Shown piece by piece: positions 13,752 to 14,445 of a DNA stretch of 14,445 bases; position 1 is the first letter of the stretch, and each line of letters begins with the position of its first letter. Made by a program: the position numbers and the translations under genes. The stretch is from assembly GCA_945867755.1 (NCBI GenBank), contig CAMBJN010000020.1, positions 1 to 14,445 on the forward strand. The letters are read 5' to 3'. The notes beneath the pieces were generated by a model. That model was not told where the DNA came from and did no database searches. It was given only the letters and a program-made list of their open reading frames with translations. The stretch is from Polynucleobacter meluiroseus. GTDB taxonomy: Bacteria > Pseudomonadota > Gammaproteobacteria > Burkholderiales > Burkholderiaceae.

Positions 13752-14445
13752 TTAACGACCGTAATCTAATTCAATGCGCTGCTGTAAATCTCTGGTGGCC
13801 CTCAGAGACTCCTTCAAAATTCTGCGATCAATATTGTTCAAGCTACTCAATTCGAGCGCATTGAAATTTCCACCAATTGGATGAGAATCAATTTGCACCG
13901 ATAAACGCAACATTTGCAGAAATTCAAAAGCTGACACCCACGCCAAATATTCACGCTCTGGGATACCCAGGGCAAGACCAACTGCAATCAATCGGTCTCT
14001 GGTATTGGTGTCACCAATCCCATGAGCCAAGGAATAAATACGGGCAGCATCAACCAAAATGGCAGTGCCATGAAGTTTTAAATCAATGCATTCCTTATCT
14101 TCAATCTTGATCGTGTCAATTCCACCATGCCAACTGATAGGAACTTTTCTACTCAATGAGTTATCAGCCAATAACTTAATGAACCTCGGCATTGCTTTGG
14201 CTTTTTGAACGACGGTGTTTTTCATTTCCACTAACAAATCAGGATTGCCCGCCACCAAACGGAAATCAAAATAAATGCTCGCATTTAAAAGATCTTCAGG
14301 TGTGCCGTTCTCTATCCAGTGCGAGAATCGCTCTAACCATTCAGCTTCACTCAGGCAAATCTTTGGGTTACTCGCCATCACATTGCCCTTGCACAAAGGA
14401 TAGCCGCAGGCATCCAAGGCTTGATTCACATCCAGCGCAAATTTC
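13752..14445 (-). CDS. DUF294-type nucleotidyltransferase-like protein, C-terminal part
   Basis: The frame stays open through the right window edge (231 codons visible), so the N-terminus is missing; the GTG at 14429 is internal. The visible part begins in the end of a GlnD-like nucleotidyltransferase domain (CGYPLCKGNVMASN is its hallmark). It continues into the DUF294 C-terminal substrate-binding domain with FDFRLVAGNPDLL, DLKLHGTAILVDAARIYSLAHGI and NTRDRLIAV. Full-length family members usually carry cyclic-nucleotide-binding and/or CBS domains before this, but those would lie outside the window. The family is a signalling-type cytoplasmic protein of unknown reaction. Followed after 1 nt by the DEDDh exonuclease, the common partner of this family, and near a DUF4212 symporter. 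Confidence 0.88.
   Translation of the reverse strand, partial: KFALDVNQALDACGYPLCKGNVMASNPKICLSEAEWLERFSHWIENGTPEDLLNASIYFDFRLVAGNPDLLVEMKNTVVQKAKAMPRFIKLLADNSLSRKVPISWHGGIDTIKIEDKECIDLKLHGTAILVDAARIYSLAHGIGDTNTRDRLIAVGLALGIPEREYLAWVSAFEFLQMLRLSVQIDSHPIGGNFNALELSSLNNIDRRILKESLRATRDLQQRIELDYGR

Overview
The window looks like chromosomal DNA of an AT-leaning betaproteobacterium, most likely Burkholderiales and Polynucleobacter-like. That is inferred from gene content and codon use by eye; no composition was computed and no search was run. Genes are tightly packed. There is no gene-free stretch over 300 bases, no RNA gene, insertion sequence, phage gene or CRISPR array, and every complete frame reads without a frameshift.

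Left half (1-8637): a divergent cyanophycin locus. Rightward from about 3916 run cphA' (716 aa) and cphA (854 aa), two cyanophycin synthetase paralogues 6 bp apart. Leftward from about 3776 runs a tight three-gene operon: an ABC exporter with an extra N-terminal module and a zinc ribbon (768 aa), a DUF1854 protein (158 aa) and a protein cut by the left window edge. I read that last protein as a divergent Tgl-type (Bacillus spore-coat) transglutaminase-fold protein. The ABC and DUF1854 families are known companions of cyanophycin genes; the Tgl-like member is the least expected part. The two synthetases look complementary: CphA' keeps an HxxEH motif in its N-domain but has a degenerate, truncated Mur-ligase half, while CphA has an intact Mur ligase but has lost the second His of HxxEH. 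No cyanophycinase or isoaspartyl dipeptidase gene is present.

Middle (8678-9541): tcdA (tRNA t6A dehydratase) lies convergent to cphA. A strong intrinsic terminator lies immediately upstream of its start and serves the symporter operon.

Right half (9595-14445), all on the minus strand: in transcription order, a DUF294-type nucleotidyltransferase-like protein (cut by the right edge), a DEDDh 3'-5' exonuclease, a two-helix membrane protein, a TPR protein, and a DUF4212 small subunit followed by a VC_2705-type sodium:solute symporter. The symporter carries an Ala-rich hydrophilic insert and a canonical EF-hand-like loop. The nucleotidyltransferase and exonuclease are 1 bp apart, the membrane and TPR genes overlap by ATGA, and the two symporter genes are 2 bp apart.
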